NCBI RefSeq assembly: GCF_900105155.1
Contig: NZ_LT629762.1
Coordinates: 5,527,501-5,591,500 of the forward strand
Length of the DNA stretch: 64,000 nucleotides
Origin: Pseudomonas prosekii
Lineage (GTDB): Bacteria; Pseudomonadota; Gammaproteobacteria; Pseudomonadales; Pseudomonadaceae
Direction of reading: 5' to 3'
Position numbers and translations under genes: made by a program. Shown here in pieces: positions 26,606 to 36,271 of the stretch (positions are counted from its first letter, which is position 1; every line of letters starts with the position of its first letter). The notes under the pieces were generated by a model. The model was not told the origin of the DNA. It did no database searches and worked only from the letters and a program-made list of their open reading frames with translations.

Positions 26606-28750
26606 TTAGAACCTGGTCTGCACCGCCAATTCAAACGTGCGCGGTGTCCCGAGGTAATAGGCCGGCGACACATGCGCAAACTCGGCATACACCTCATTGG
26701 TCAGGTTGCGCACCCGCCCGGTGATCGTGGTATGCCGATCCACCTTGTAGCTGAGAAAACTGCCGAACAACGTGTACGACGGCACGGTCATGGTGTTGGC
26801 GTTGTCGGCAAACACTGACGCCACGTACCGCGCATCGACACCACCCTGCCATTGCGGCGCAAAGTCGTAGGTCAGCCACAGATTGCCGACGCGGTCCGGG
26901 ACATTGGTGGGCGTATTGCCCTTGCGCGAAACCCCCGCGCCCGCCGCGTTTTTCTCGTTGAACTCATCGTATTGCGCATCAACCCAGGCGAAATTGCCCT
27001 CGGCCAGGAGCTTGTCGGTAATGCGCAAAGAACTCGCCAACTCGATGCCTTTCGACGTTTGCTGACCCACCGGGATGCTCTGGGTTGTGTCCAGCGGATC
27101 AGTCACCGCAAAATCCTTGCGCTCGATTGTGTACGCCGCCAGCGTCGCTGAGCCGCGACCGTCGAGATAATCAAACTTGCTGCCAACCTCCCATTGCTTG
27201 CCGGTGGACACGTCGAAATCCTGCGTGCCATTCGGCTGCTCGGCGGCGGTGCTGTATTGCACGTAAACGTTAGCCGAAGGAATGAATTTATAGGTCAACC
27301 CGACCCGGCCAGTCAGCGGTTCCCAGCTGCGCTTGAGGTGTCGCGGATTGCTCGTGGTCACTTCCCGGTGATTGGTCACGTCGAGGTCAATGTCGTCGTA
27401 GCGCAGGCCGGTGAGCAACGCCAGTTTGTCGGTCAATGCCAGGCGATTTTCGGCGAACAACGCTTTGGTCGTGACTTGGTTGGTCTTGTCGCTGACAAAC
27501 CCCGGTCTGGTCCCCGGAATATCGTAGAAGTGACCGGGCTGAAAGTTGTTCGGGTCAACACTGCTGGTGCCTTTGACATTCAGCGGTGAGTTGGTGGTCT
27601 GGTTGACCTTGTACTCGAAACCGCCGGACCAGGTGGTCTCCAGCCCCCACAAAGTGTTGTCGTGGCGCAACTCGAACTGGTTGCCGTTCTGCTCGCCCTG
27701 ATGCCGCACCTGATACGCTGTGGAGCGATTCACTGCGCTGTTGTCGGCGTTGTACTGGTAGGTTTCAAGGTTGCGATAATCGCGCTGGCTGTCGAGGTGA
27801 TACAGGGTGTTGCGCAACGTGGTGTTGTCGTTGATCCGGTAGTCGATAATCGAGCGCACCCAGAGCGTGCGCTGCTCATAACGACCGTCCTCGACGTTGT
27901 AGTTGTTGAAGCGATTGTGTTTGTCGATCTTCAGTTCGCCCGCCTTGGGATTGAGCACCGGCGTGCCCCAGTAAGGGCTGTCCTCGTGTTCGTCCTGATA
28001 CTCCAGCGCCAGCGTGTGCGACAGGTTTGGCGTCAGGTCGCTGAGCAGTGAAAACGCCACGCTCCAGGCGTCGCGTTGCTGGCGGTCGATGTAGCCGTTG
28101 CTGGCGTTGTGACTGACGTCGAGCCGCGCGTAATGCTGCACGTCTGCGCCAGCCTCGCTAAGCGCGTGGTTAAGGCCGAAGGCGGTTTCAGTGGTGTCAT
28201 AACTGCCGTAGCTGACCCGACCTTCGGCGGCTTGCTCGTCGCGGGTTGCGAGTTTGCTCACGTAGTTCAACGAGCCGCCGACCGAGCCGGCGCCATTGAT
28301 CAGCGACGAGGGCCCGCCGACCAGTTCCACCCGATCATAAATCCACGCGTCCACCGGGCGGGCGAGGCCGCCGGAAACGTTGATGCCGTTGAACATCTGG
28401 GTGATCTGGCTGCTGGTGAAACCGCGATAGGAGACGAATCCGCCAAACCCCGGCGGCGCGCTGGCATTGACGCCGGGCAAGGTGTTGGCGGCGTCCTGAA
28501 AGTTCTGCGCGCCGTGGCGTTCGATGTCGTTGCGGTCGGCGATGGCCACCGAGGCCGGCGTGTCACGCACGCTCAAACCGAGGCGCGAAGCCATGCCGCT
28601 GGATTGATCGAGGCTGAGGCCGGGCTCGGCATTGCTTTCGCCATCAATGGTGATCGGCGCGAGGTCGATGCTGGTTTGCGCCCAGGCGCTTGCGCACAGC
28701 GAAAGCGGCAGGCAGCCAAACAGGCTCGCTAGCAAAGGGATGTGTTTCAT
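26606..28750 (-). CDS. TonB-dependent outer-membrane receptor
   Basis: 714 residues. A signal peptide ends near AWAQ. The plug domain (about 55-165) contains RDTPASVAIADRNDIERHG, LPGVNASAPPG and the conserved GGPSSLINGAGSVGGSLNYV. The beta-barrel ends in the terminal Phe (AVQTRF). Overall it resembles ferric-siderophore receptors, but no siderophore genes, sigma factor or clear Fur box lie nearby. It follows a DUF2946 gene by 89 bp on the same strand; in my experience such pairs have been linked to metal, particularly copper, uptake, so the substrate is open. Confidence 0.88.
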   Translation of the reverse strand: MKHIPLLASLFGCLPLSLCASAWAQTSIDLAPITIDGESNAEPGLSLDQSSGMASRLGLSVRDTPASVAIADRNDIERHGAQNFQDAANTLPGVNASAPPGFGGFVSYRGFTSSQITQMFNGINVSGGLARPVDAWIYDRVELVGGPSSLINGAGSVGGSLNYVSKLATRDEQAAEGRVSYGSYDTTETAFGLNHALSEAGADVQHYARLDVSHNASNGYIDRQQRDAWSVAFSLLSDLTPNLSHTLALEYQDEHEDSPYWGTPVLNPKAGELKIDKHNRFNNYNVEDGRYEQRTLWVRSIIDYRINDNTTLRNTLYHLDSQRDYRNLETYQYNADNSAVNRSTAYQVRHQGEQNGNQFELRHDNTLWGLETTWSGGFEYKVNQTTNSPLNVKGTSSVDPNNFQPGHFYDIPGTRPGFVSDKTNQVTTKALFAENRLALTDKLALLTGLRYDDIDLDVTNHREVTTSNPRHLKRSWEPLTGRVGLTYKFIPSANVYVQYSTAAEQPNGTQDFDVSTGKQWEVGSKFDYLDGRGSATLAAYTIERKDFAVTDPLDTTQSIPVGQQTSKGIELASSLRITDKLLAEGNFAWVDAQYDEFNEKNAAGAGVSRKGNTPTNVPDRVGNLWLTYDFAPQWQGGVDARYVASVFADNANTMTVPSYTLFGSFLSYKVDRHTTITGRVRNLTNEVYAEFAHVSPAYYLGTPRTFELAVQTRF

Positions 28751-28839
28751 CGATTGAATCCTGAATTCTTGACTGGAAAACAGCGCACAGGCAAACGCCA
28801 CGCGTTAGCGAGCAGGCTGATCGATACGGTCGAGGTGAT

Positions 28840-29226
28840 TCAGGCGAAGGGCGGGGCGCGGGGGTTGGCCGACGGCCAAGTGTGGCGGGCAGGCAGGTCG
28901 ATCGTGGCAACGGCGGCCAATGGCGGGCTGTGTTGTTGCGGCAGAATCGCCAGGGTCAGGCTGGAATTAAGCGCCGGACCCATGCCGCCGGTGGAGCACA
29001 GCGGGCAGCCAAAGGCTTTGGCCAAAGTTGGCAGTTTGTCTTCGGCAGGGTTGGCGGCGGCGGGCGCCTGAGTCGCTGGGTCGACGCTGCAAAACTGGCC
29101 GCCGAGGCCGTTGAGCTGCATCCCGACCATTTGCCCGTGACCGATGCTGCAGGCGAACACATTGAACAGGACGCAGCAATAAAGCATCCAGGCCATTAGT
29201 GTGCGATCAGATCGGGCGAATTTCAT
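28840..29226 (-). CDS. DUF2946 domain protein
   Basis: 128 residues. A single N-terminal hydrophobic segment (LMAWMLYCCVLFNVFACSIG) anchors or exports the protein. The body carries the DUF2946 hallmarks FACSIGHGQM, GQFCS and CPLCSTGG, with His/Cys that could bind metal. It is upstream of, and probably cotranscribed with, the TonB-dependent receptor. ATG 29226 is chosen. Function unknown; the metal-handling idea is inference from the Cys/His pattern and context. Confidence 0.8.
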   Translation of the reverse strand: MKFARSDRTLMAWMLYCCVLFNVFACSIGHGQMVGMQLNGLGGQFCSVDPATQAPAAANPAEDKLPTLAKAFGCPLCSTGGMGPALNSSLTLAILPQQHSPPLAAVATIDLPARHTWPSANPRAPPFA

Positions 29227-29321
29227 GGAGCGGCACTTTAGCACCGTCGATGACATTTACCCTTACAAAAATGCGCGATGAAGTTCATCCTGCTGCGACA
29301 TTTCACGCTGGAATTCTGAAT

Positions 29322-29759
29322 ATGAGCCTAATGGTCGCGCAATGGATGGCTGCAATCTTCCTGCTGATCAGCCTGATTCATCTGTACTGGGCAGCGGGTG
29401 GCAAGCTCGGAAGTGATGCGGCGGTGCCTCGGGTGCCCAGCGAGGGCGGCGGCGAATCGAGGCCGGCGTTCAAGCCGTCGGGTTTTGCGACGTTGCTGGT
29501 CGCCGTGGGATTGTTGCTGATTGCGATGCTGGTGTGTTTGCGTGTCGGTTTGTATTTGCCGACGGTGCATCACTGGTCGCTGCAATGGGTGATCAGCGCT
29601 GTCGCGATGCTGATGTTTGCCCGGGCGATTGGTGATTCGAATCTGTTGGGGTTTTTCAAACAGGTCAAGGATTCGAAGTTCGCGCGACTGGATACCTGGG
29701 CCTATTCGCCGTTGTGTGTGGTGCTGGGGGCGGGGTTGTTGGCGGTTGCGTGGATTTGA
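29322..29759 (+). CDS. DUF3995 family membrane protein
   Basis: 145 residues with four hydrophobic segments and the typical start ISLIHLYWAAGGKLGSD, matching DUF3995 small integral membrane proteins. It is divergent from the DUF2946 gene with 95 bp between starts. ATG 29322 is preferred; ATG 29334 is also possible. Function unknown. Confidence 0.8.
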   Translation: MSLMVAQWMAAIFLLISLIHLYWAAGGKLGSDAAVPRVPSEGGGESRPAFKPSGFATLLVAVGLLLIAMLVCLRVGLYLPTVHHWSLQWVISAVAMLMFARAIGDSNLLGFFKQVKDSKFARLDTWAYSPLCVVLGAGLLAVAWI

Positions 29760-29773
29760 GTAGTTGCTGAAAG

Positions 29774-29829
29774 CTTCGCGGGCAAGCCTCGCTGCGCTAC
29801 AGCTGTGGGAGCGAGGCTTGCCCGCGAAG
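29774..29829. repeat. Inverted REP pair, compact
   Basis: CTTCGCGGGCAAGCCTCGCT and GTGGGAGCGAGGCTTGCCCG face each other between the convergent DUF3995 and mrpG genes. Confidence 0.85.
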
Positions 29830-29860
29830 ACGCTCGCCCAATCAATACAAACCGTTGAAC

Positions 29861-30223
29861 TTAGCCCTGACGCTCACTGTTGCGGCTACTCACCTCGGCC
29901 GGCACATCATCCCCGGCCATGCGCTTGCGGAACAACGCCGCGCGCGCCAGCAGCAGCGTGGTTACCGGCACGGTGATCGCCAACAGAATCGGAATCAGCC
30001 ACGCGTGCAGCACCGGCGCCGACTTGAGCGCCGAGAAATAAATGATCGACGCCAACGCCACGCACCACGCGCCTAACGTCGAGGCCAGGGCCGGCGGGTG
30101 CATGCGCTGGAAATAATCCTTCATTCGCACCAGTCCCACCGCGCCAATCAGCGCAAACAGGCTGCTGAGCACCAGCAGAATCGCCACTGGGATCTCCACC
30201 CACATCGACAATTCGCCATTCAT
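29861..30223 (-). CDS. mrpG: Mrp cation/proton antiporter subunit G
   Basis: 120 residues, three membrane helices, with the MnhG/PhaG segment VGLVRMKDYFQRMHPPALAS. Subunit G is the last gene of the operon and is required for assembly of the hetero-oligomeric antiporter. Its start overlaps mrpF by four bases (ATGA), showing translational coupling. Also called ShaG or PhaG in related species. Confidence 0.93.
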   Translation of the reverse strand: MNGELSMWVEIPVAILLVLSSLFALIGAVGLVRMKDYFQRMHPPALASTLGAWCVALASIIYFSALKSAPVLHAWLIPILLAITVPVTTLLLARAALFRKRMAGDDVPAEVSSRNSERQG

Positions 30224-30498
30224 TCGATCACCTCGCCACGCAGGAGGAATTTGGCCAGGGCAAACGAGCCGACGAAGCCGAACAACGCGATCAGCAACGC
30301 CGCCTCAAAGTAAGTGTCACTGGAATAACGAATGGCCAGGGTGAGCATCATCAACATGGCAATGATGTACAGGTAATCCAGCGCCAACACTCGGTCCTGA
30401 GCCGACGGGCCGCGAAACAGTCGCAGCAGCGTCAGGATCATCGCCACGGAGAAGATGAACAGGCTCAGCAGGATCGCATTCGCCAACAAAGGGCTCAT
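30220..30498 (-). CDS. mrpF: Mrp cation/proton antiporter subunit F
   Basis: 92 residues, three membrane helices, typical MnhF/PhaF pattern with LFRGPSAQDRVLALDYLY. The start and the stop overlap neighbouring mrp genes by four bases. It is a small structural subunit of the inner-membrane complex. Confidence 0.93.
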   Translation of the reverse strand: MSPLLANAILLSLFIFSVAMILTLLRLFRGPSAQDRVLALDYLYIIAMLMMLTLAIRYSSDTYFEAALLIALFGFVGSFALAKFLLRGEVIE

Positions 30499-30983
30499 TC
30501 GAAGATCTCCATCAGGGGCCGTTCGTAGGTTGTCTTGAAATGCTCGATAAACGTCGTTTCATCGTCCAGATCAAACACGTGCAGCAAAAGAATGCTGCGG
30601 TCCAGCGCCAGTTCCGACCAGACCGTGCCGGGCACCACCGTGCAGATCACCGACAACGCCGCGAGGCCATTGGCGTCCTGCAAATCCAGCGGCACTTTGA
30701 CGAATGCCGAGCGCGGCGGGCGGTGGCCGGCGGTCAGCACGCCCCAGGCCACGGCGAGGTTCGACACCACCACGTCGCGCCCGACCAGCAAGAACAACCG
30801 CACAATGACCCCCGGCCGGCGAATTCGGATCGGCAACGGGCGCAGTTTGCGCATCATCAGCGGCGCACAAAAACCGAGAAGCGCACCGAGCAACAGATTG
30901 CCAGGGCTCAACGACAAGTTCAGCAGCAGCCACAACAGCCACAACGCCAAAGACAACCACGGTGCCGGGAACAGACGCTTCAT
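30495..30983 (-). CDS. mrpE: Mrp cation/proton antiporter subunit E
   Basis: 162 residues with an N-terminal membrane region (PWLSLALWLLWLLLNLSLSP) and the soluble MnhE signature VPGTVWSELALDRSILLLHV. It overlaps mrpD and mrpF by four bases each. Subunit E supports complex stability and activity. Confidence 0.93.
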   Translation of the reverse strand: MKRLFPAPWLSLALWLLWLLLNLSLSPGNLLLGALLGFCAPLMMRKLRPLPIRIRRPGVIVRLFLLVGRDVVVSNLAVAWGVLTAGHRPPRSAFVKVPLDLQDANGLAALSVICTVVPGTVWSELALDRSILLLHVFDLDDETTFIEHFKTTYERPLMEIFE

Positions 30984-32665
30984 GGCTGCGCCTCCAGCAG
31001 GGCCGCTTTGCCCTCGGGGCTCGGCACCGCGCGGGTGGCGAGCACCGCCATTACGTATTGCTCGGGATTATTCAACGCCTGCGCGGCAGCCTGGGTGTAG
31101 CGCAGCAGCGGTTCAGCCTTGAAAGTCAGCGCAACGCTCAACCCCAGCAGGACGATGATCGGCACGCATTCGAAGCGTCGCAGCAGCGGTGAAGGCCGTT
31201 CTTCCGGGGTCCAGAAGCGCTGGATGCCCAACCGCGAAAAGGCAATCAGCGAAGCCAGACCGGAAAGCACCAGCAGTGCGAGCAAGCCCCACGCCGCGTT
31301 CGACACCGGGATGTCGGCGCTATCGCCCAGACCTAGCGGATTGAGCAGCGCGTGCAGCAAGCCGAGCTTGCCGATAAACCCGGACAGCGGCGGCATGCCG
31401 ATGATCAGCAACGAACAGGCAATAAAACTCAAACCGAGGAACGCCATGGTCCAGGGAATTACCTGGCCGACCACGGCTTTCTGCTCATCGTCGAGGTTGA
31501 TGCCTTTGGGCGGTTGCAGCGATTCCATCGGCCGTGGCAGCAGGTCGCCGTCGTCGAACAGTGGGATCTCATTGGCAGAACGGGAACGCTCAATCAACTC
31601 GGCCAAGAGGAACAGCGCGCTCAATGCCAGCGTCGAGCTGACCAGGTAAAACAACGCTGCGCCGATCAGGTTGGGTTGGGCGAAACCGATGGCTGACAGC
31701 AGAATCCCGGCCGACACGAGGATGCTCAGGCTGGCCATGCGTTCCAGGCGCTGCGCGGCGAGGATCGCCACGGCGGCGCAGGTAATCGTCGCCATGCCGC
31801 CGTAGATCAGCCAGTCGCCGCCGAAATACGCCGACGCCCCGGCTTGCCCGGAGAACAACAGCGTCCACAGACGCAGCAAGGTGTAGACGCCGACTTTGGT
31901 CATGATCGCGAACATCGCCGCGACCGGCGCGCTGGCGGCGGAGTAGGCTGGCACCAGCCAGAAGTTCAGGGGCCACATCCCGGCTTTTGCCAGAAACGCC
32001 ACCGCCAGAATCGCCGCGCCAGCATGCAGCAAACCGAGATCGGCTTCTGGCACCAGCGGGATTTTCATCGCCAGATCGGCCATGTTCAGCGTGCCGGTGA
32101 CGCCGTAGATCAGCGCCGCGCCAATCAGAAACAGCGAAGAGGCGAGCAAGTTGATCGAAATGTAATGCAGCCCTGACGACACCCGCGCCCGGCCGGAGCC
32201 GTGCAGCATCAAGCCGTAAGACGCCGCGAGCAGCACTTCGAAGAACACGAACAGGTTGAACAGGTCGGCCGTCAGGAACGCGCCGTACAGACCCATCAAT
32301 TGAATCTGGAACAGGGCGTGGAAGCTCGAACCGGCGCCATCCCAGCGCGCCATGGCGAATAGCAGGGCGCTGACGCCGATGATCCCGGTCAGCACCAGCA
32401 TCATTGCCGACAGTTGATCGACCACCAGCACAATGCCGAACGGCACCTGCCAGTTGCCCGGCAGATACACGCCAATCGAACCGGGCACGCCGCTGCTTTG
32501 GGTCCATTGCAGCAGCATCACCGAAATGCCGAGGCCGACCAGGCTTGAGAACAGATTGATCTTGGCTTTGAGCGGGCGATGCCGTTCGCCGAGCATCAGC
32601 ATGATGGCGGCGGTCAGCAGCGGCAGGAGAATCGGCGCTGCGATCAGGTGCGTCATCACATTCAT
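30980..32665 (-). CDS. mrpD: Mrp cation/proton antiporter subunit D
   Basis: 561 residues, about 14 membrane helices, homologous to proton-pumping complex I subunits NuoM/NuoN. Conserved membrane glutamate and lysine surroundings are visible in FFEVLLAASYGLM and LAKAGMWPLNFWLVPAYSAA. It forms one of the ion channels of the antiporter. Four-base overlaps on both sides. Confidence 0.93.
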   Translation of the reverse strand: MNVMTHLIAAPILLPLLTAAIMLMLGERHRPLKAKINLFSSLVGLGISVMLLQWTQSSGVPGSIGVYLPGNWQVPFGIVLVVDQLSAMMLVLTGIIGVSALLFAMARWDGAGSSFHALFQIQLMGLYGAFLTADLFNLFVFFEVLLAASYGLMLHGSGRARVSSGLHYISINLLASSLFLIGAALIYGVTGTLNMADLAMKIPLVPEADLGLLHAGAAILAVAFLAKAGMWPLNFWLVPAYSAASAPVAAMFAIMTKVGVYTLLRLWTLLFSGQAGASAYFGGDWLIYGGMATITCAAVAILAAQRLERMASLSILVSAGILLSAIGFAQPNLIGAALFYLVSSTLALSALFLLAELIERSRSANEIPLFDDGDLLPRPMESLQPPKGINLDDEQKAVVGQVIPWTMAFLGLSFIACSLLIIGMPPLSGFIGKLGLLHALLNPLGLGDSADIPVSNAAWGLLALLVLSGLASLIAFSRLGIQRFWTPEERPSPLLRRFECVPIIVLLGLSVALTFKAEPLLRYTQAAAQALNNPEQYVMAVLATRAVPSPEGKAALLEAQP

Positions 32666-33006
32666 TCTTTAGGCTCCCGGCCATCCACGTGGTCGGTGCC
32701 GGTCAAGCCCCGCGAAGCCAGCAACACCACGAGGAACAGCGCGGTCATGGCGAAGCTGATGACGATGGCGGTCAAAACCAGCGCTTGGGGCAACGGGTCG
32801 GTGTAGTGCAGCAGATCCTGCGGCACGCCGTCCTTGATGATCGGTTCCTTGCCGATAAACAGGCTGCCCATGCTGAAGATGAACAGGTTGACGCCGTAGG
32901 ACAGCAGGCACAGGCCCATGACCACCTGAAATGTCCGTGGCCGCAGGATCAGCCAGACGCCGGAGGCTGCGAGGACGCCGATGGCGATTGCGATGACTTC
33001 TTCCAT
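32662..33006 (-). CDS. mrpC: Mrp cation/proton antiporter subunit C
   Basis: 114 residues, three membrane helices, NuoK-like. Typical motif GLCLLSYGVNLFIFS. The start overlaps the mrpA stop by one base (TGATG) and the stop overlaps mrpD by four bases. Confidence 0.93.
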   Translation of the reverse strand: MEEVIAIAIGVLAASGVWLILRPRTFQVVMGLCLLSYGVNLFIFSMGSLFIGKEPIIKDGVPQDLLHYTDPLPQALVLTAIVISFAMTALFLVVLLASRGLTGTDHVDGREPKE

Positions 33007-35942
33007 CAGACGGCTCCTTTGGCAGCTACGGCTCGGGGCAGGGCAGAGGACTTGGGTTGCGCGGCGGTTTTGTGACCTCGCACCGATTGGTGGGCGATGG
33101 CGGTGAGCATCAGCAGGGTTGAACCAACCACCACGGCGTACACGCCGATGTCGAAAAACAGCGCGCTGGCAATGTGGATGTCACCCAGCACCGGCAGTTT
33201 GAAATGCCAGGTGTGCGTGGTCAGGAATGGATAACCCGCCGCCATTGCCCCGAGCCCGGTGACGGTGGCGAACAGCAAACCGGTGCCCATCCAGCGCAAC
33301 GGTCGCAGGCTCATTTGCGCCTCGACCCACTGCGTGCCGGCGACCATGTATTGCAGAATGAACGCCACCGACATCACCAGCCCGGCGACAAATCCGCCGC
33401 CCGGCTGGTTGTGCCCGCGCATGAATAGATAGAAGGAAACCACCACGGCAATCGGCAGCAACAGACGCACCAGCACGGCCGGGACCATCATGAAGCCGAG
33501 CGCGGTGTCGCTGGCCGAACGCGGGTTGACCAGGTCGGTGACTACATCCGGCGCCAGCAAACGTTGCTGGGCTGGCAGCTGCAAACTTTCTTTCGGTGGG
33601 CGGAAACGACGCAGCAGGGCGAAGACTGTCAGCGCCACGGCCGCCAGTACGGTGATTTCGCCGAGGGTGTCGAAGCCACGGAAGTCCACGAGCATCACGT
33701 TGACCACGTTGCTGCCGCCACCCTCGGGCAGCGCGCGGCTGAGGTAAAACGAGGAAATATCGTTTGGTGTCTGCCGCGTCAGCATCGCGTAGGACAGCAG
33801 CGCCATGCCGCCGCCGACCACCACCGACAACAGGAAGTCACGAATCCGCCGCACGCGCGCCTTGCGCAGGGTGCTCGGTAGTGGCGTGACTTCTTCGATC
33901 CGTCGCGGCAACCAGCGCAGACCGAGCAGAATCAGGACCGTGGTCACCACTTCGACCACCAGTTGGGTCAACGCCAGGTCCGGCGCCGAGAACCAGACGA
34001 AGGTTACGCAGGTCATCAACCCGCAGACACTGACCATGGTCAGGGCCGCCAGTCGGTGATATTTGGCTTGCCACGCGGCGCCGAGGGCACAGGCAATTGC
34101 CAGCAACCAGAGGGTCACGAACACGATCGAGCCGGGAATCTTCGGCCGATCGCCCCAGCTCAACTGGCTGTTGAGCATCGGGATCAACCCGCCCAGCACA
34201 GCGGCGACGACCATCAGGAACAATTGGGTTTGCAGACGTTTGGAACTGACGCGGCGTTCGAGACGTCGGGCCAGACGCATCATCACCACGAGGCTGCGCT
34301 CGAACTGGCGCTTGCCGTTGAAGCGGCCAATGATCGGCGGGTATTTGAAGCGTCCGCGTTTAAGTTGGTTGCGCAGCAACAGATAGAGGACGATGCCGCC
34401 GGACATGGCCACCAGACTCATGATCATCGGCGCGTTCCAGCCGTGCCAGATCGCCAGACTGTATTCCGGCAGCGTGCCGCCGACCACCGGCAGTGCGGCA
34501 GCGGCGAGTAATGGGCCGACCACTTGCGCCGGGAAGATTCCGACGATCAGGCAGGTGAACACCAACAGTTCGACCGGCGCACGCATCCAGCGCGGCGGTT
34601 CGTGCGGGACGTGGGGAAGATCGGTGGCGGTCGGGCCGAAGAACACGTCGACAGTGAAGCGCAGGGAATAGGCGACGCTGAACATGCCGGCGATGGTCGC
34701 GACAATCGGCAGCGCCATTTCTACCCACGCCGTGGCGTTGATGAACACGGTTTCGGCGAAGAACATTTCTTTCGAGAGGAAGCCGTTGAGCAACGGTACG
34801 CCGGCCATCGAGGCGCTGGCGACCATCGCCAGCGTCGCGGTGAACGGAATCAGCTTGATCAGGCCGCTGAGCTTGCGGATGTCGCGGGTGCCGCTTTCGT
34901 GGTCGATGATGCCGGCGGCCATGAACAGCGAAGCTTTGAAGGTGGCGTGGTTGAGGATGTGGAACACCGCGGCGACGGCGGCGAGCGGACTGTTGAGGCC
35001 CAGCAGCAGGGTGATCAGGCCGAGGTGGCTGATGGTCGAGTACGCCAGCAAACCTTTGAGGTCGTTCTGAAACATCGCGCAATAAGCGCCGAGCAGCAGC
35101 GTACACGCGCCGGCCCCGCCGACGATGTAGAACCATTCTTCACTGCCGGACAGCGACGGCCACAGCCGCGCGAGCAGGAAAACCCCGGCCTTGACCATGG
35201 TCGCCGAGTGCAGATAAGCCGAAACCGGGGTGGGTGCCGCCATGGCGTGCGGCAGCCAGAAGTGGAAGGGGAATTGCGCGCTTTTGCTTAAAGCGCCGAC
35301 CAGAATGAGCGGGAGCAGGATGGGGTAGAGGGCGTGTGCGCGAATCAGATCGCCGGCGGCCAGGACCTTGTCGAGGTCGTAGCTGCCGACCACATGGCCG
35401 AGCAGAATAACCCCCGCCAACAGGCATAATCCGCCGGCGCCGGTGACCATCAACGCCATGTAGGCGCCGCGTCGCGCATCGGCGCGGTGGTGCCAATAGC
35501 CGATCAACAGGAATGAAAAGAGACTGGTCAGTTCCCAGAAAAACACGATTTGAATCAGGTTGCCGGAGATCACCAAACCGAGCATGGCGCCCATGAACGC
35601 CAGGAAAAACGCGAAGAATCGCGGCACCGGATCGTCCGGCGACATGTAGTAGCGGGCGTACAGCGACACCAGCGTGCCGATGCCCAGCACCAGCAGCGAG
35701 AACAGCCAGGCAAAGCCGTCCATGCGCAAAACGAAGTTCAGCCCGAGGCTGGGCAACCAGAAGAATTCTTCGCGGATGACGCCGCCATCGGCGATCTGCG
35801 GGTACAGGAGGGCGACCTGAATAGTGCCAATCAAGGCAACCAGGCCAGCCAACAGCGATTCGGTGTTGCGCGCGTTGTGTGGCAGCAAAGCCGCGACACA
35901 GCTGCCGATAAAGGGCAGAAGCAGTAGAACTATCAGGGACAT
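33006..35942 (-). CDS. mrpA: Mrp cation/proton antiporter subunit A (fused A/B)
   Basis: 978 residues. The N-terminal part is NuoL-like (ELTSLFSFLLIGYWHHRADA, LSKSAQFPFHFWLPHAMAAP); the C-terminal quarter carries the MrpB-like domain (FLFMRGHNQPGGGFVAGLVM), so A and B are fused. With six genes this is a group-2 Mrp system. It exchanges cytoplasmic Na+ or K+ for protons and supports salt and alkali tolerance. First gene of the operon; its promoter must lie in 35943-36090. P. aeruginosa homologues are called ShaA. Confidence 0.93.
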   Translation of the reverse strand: MSLIVLLLLPFIGSCVAALLPHNARNTESLLAGLVALIGTIQVALLYPQIADGGVIREEFFWLPSLGLNFVLRMDGFAWLFSLLVLGIGTLVSLYARYYMSPDDPVPRFFAFFLAFMGAMLGLVISGNLIQIVFFWELTSLFSFLLIGYWHHRADARRGAYMALMVTGAGGLCLLAGVILLGHVVGSYDLDKVLAAGDLIRAHALYPILLPLILVGALSKSAQFPFHFWLPHAMAAPTPVSAYLHSATMVKAGVFLLARLWPSLSGSEEWFYIVGGAGACTLLLGAYCAMFQNDLKGLLAYSTISHLGLITLLLGLNSPLAAVAAVFHILNHATFKASLFMAAGIIDHESGTRDIRKLSGLIKLIPFTATLAMVASASMAGVPLLNGFLSKEMFFAETVFINATAWVEMALPIVATIAGMFSVAYSLRFTVDVFFGPTATDLPHVPHEPPRWMRAPVELLVFTCLIVGIFPAQVVGPLLAAAALPVVGGTLPEYSLAIWHGWNAPMIMSLVAMSGGIVLYLLLRNQLKRGRFKYPPIIGRFNGKRQFERSLVVMMRLARRLERRVSSKRLQTQLFLMVVAAVLGGLIPMLNSQLSWGDRPKIPGSIVFVTLWLLAIACALGAAWQAKYHRLAALTMVSVCGLMTCVTFVWFSAPDLALTQLVVEVVTTVLILLGLRWLPRRIEEVTPLPSTLRKARVRRIRDFLLSVVVGGGMALLSYAMLTRQTPNDISSFYLSRALPEGGGSNVVNVMLVDFRGFDTLGEITVLAAVALTVFALLRRFRPPKESLQLPAQQRLLAPDVVTDLVNPRSASDTALGFMMVPAVLVRLLLPIAVVVSFYLFMRGHNQPGGGFVAGLVMSVAFILQYMVAGTQWVEAQMSLRPLRWMGTGLLFATVTGLGAMAAGYPFLTTHTWHFKLPVLGDIHIASALFFDIGVYAVVVGSTLLMLTAIAHQSVRGHKTAAQPKSSALPRAVAAKGAV

Positions 35943-36090
35943 AGGCTTCTAATCTGCGGAAGTTTGTGAAGCATCATACGTGCCAGCTCCAAGATCGCAA
36001 AACGCCAACTTGTGGCAGGATCCTACAAAGTGGACTGAAAAAGGTTGATTTGCATTGTTTCTTGCGGCGGGGGGATGGCAGGCCTGCCTC

Positions 36091-36248
36091 ATCGCGGGCG
36101 AGCCTTGCTCCCACTGGATTGCTTAAGCCAGACGTTTTGTGCACGACACAAAACCATTGTAGGAGTGAGCCTGCTCGCGAAAGCGGGGTGTCAGCCAACA
36201 TCTGTTTTGAATGGTCAATCGCCTTCGCGGGCAAGCCTCGCTCCTACA
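36091..36248. repeat. REP cluster of three cores upstream of mrpA
   Basis: A single core near 36091-36114 (ATCGCGGGCGAGCCTTGCTC) and an inverted pair at 36158-36248 (GTAGGAGTGAGCCTGCTCGC / CGCGGGCAAGCCTCGCTCC). It fills most of the 35943-36271 gap, where no gene is seen. Confidence 0.85.
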
Positions 36249-36271
36249 GAAGCCCTCATAAACGCCGCAAT

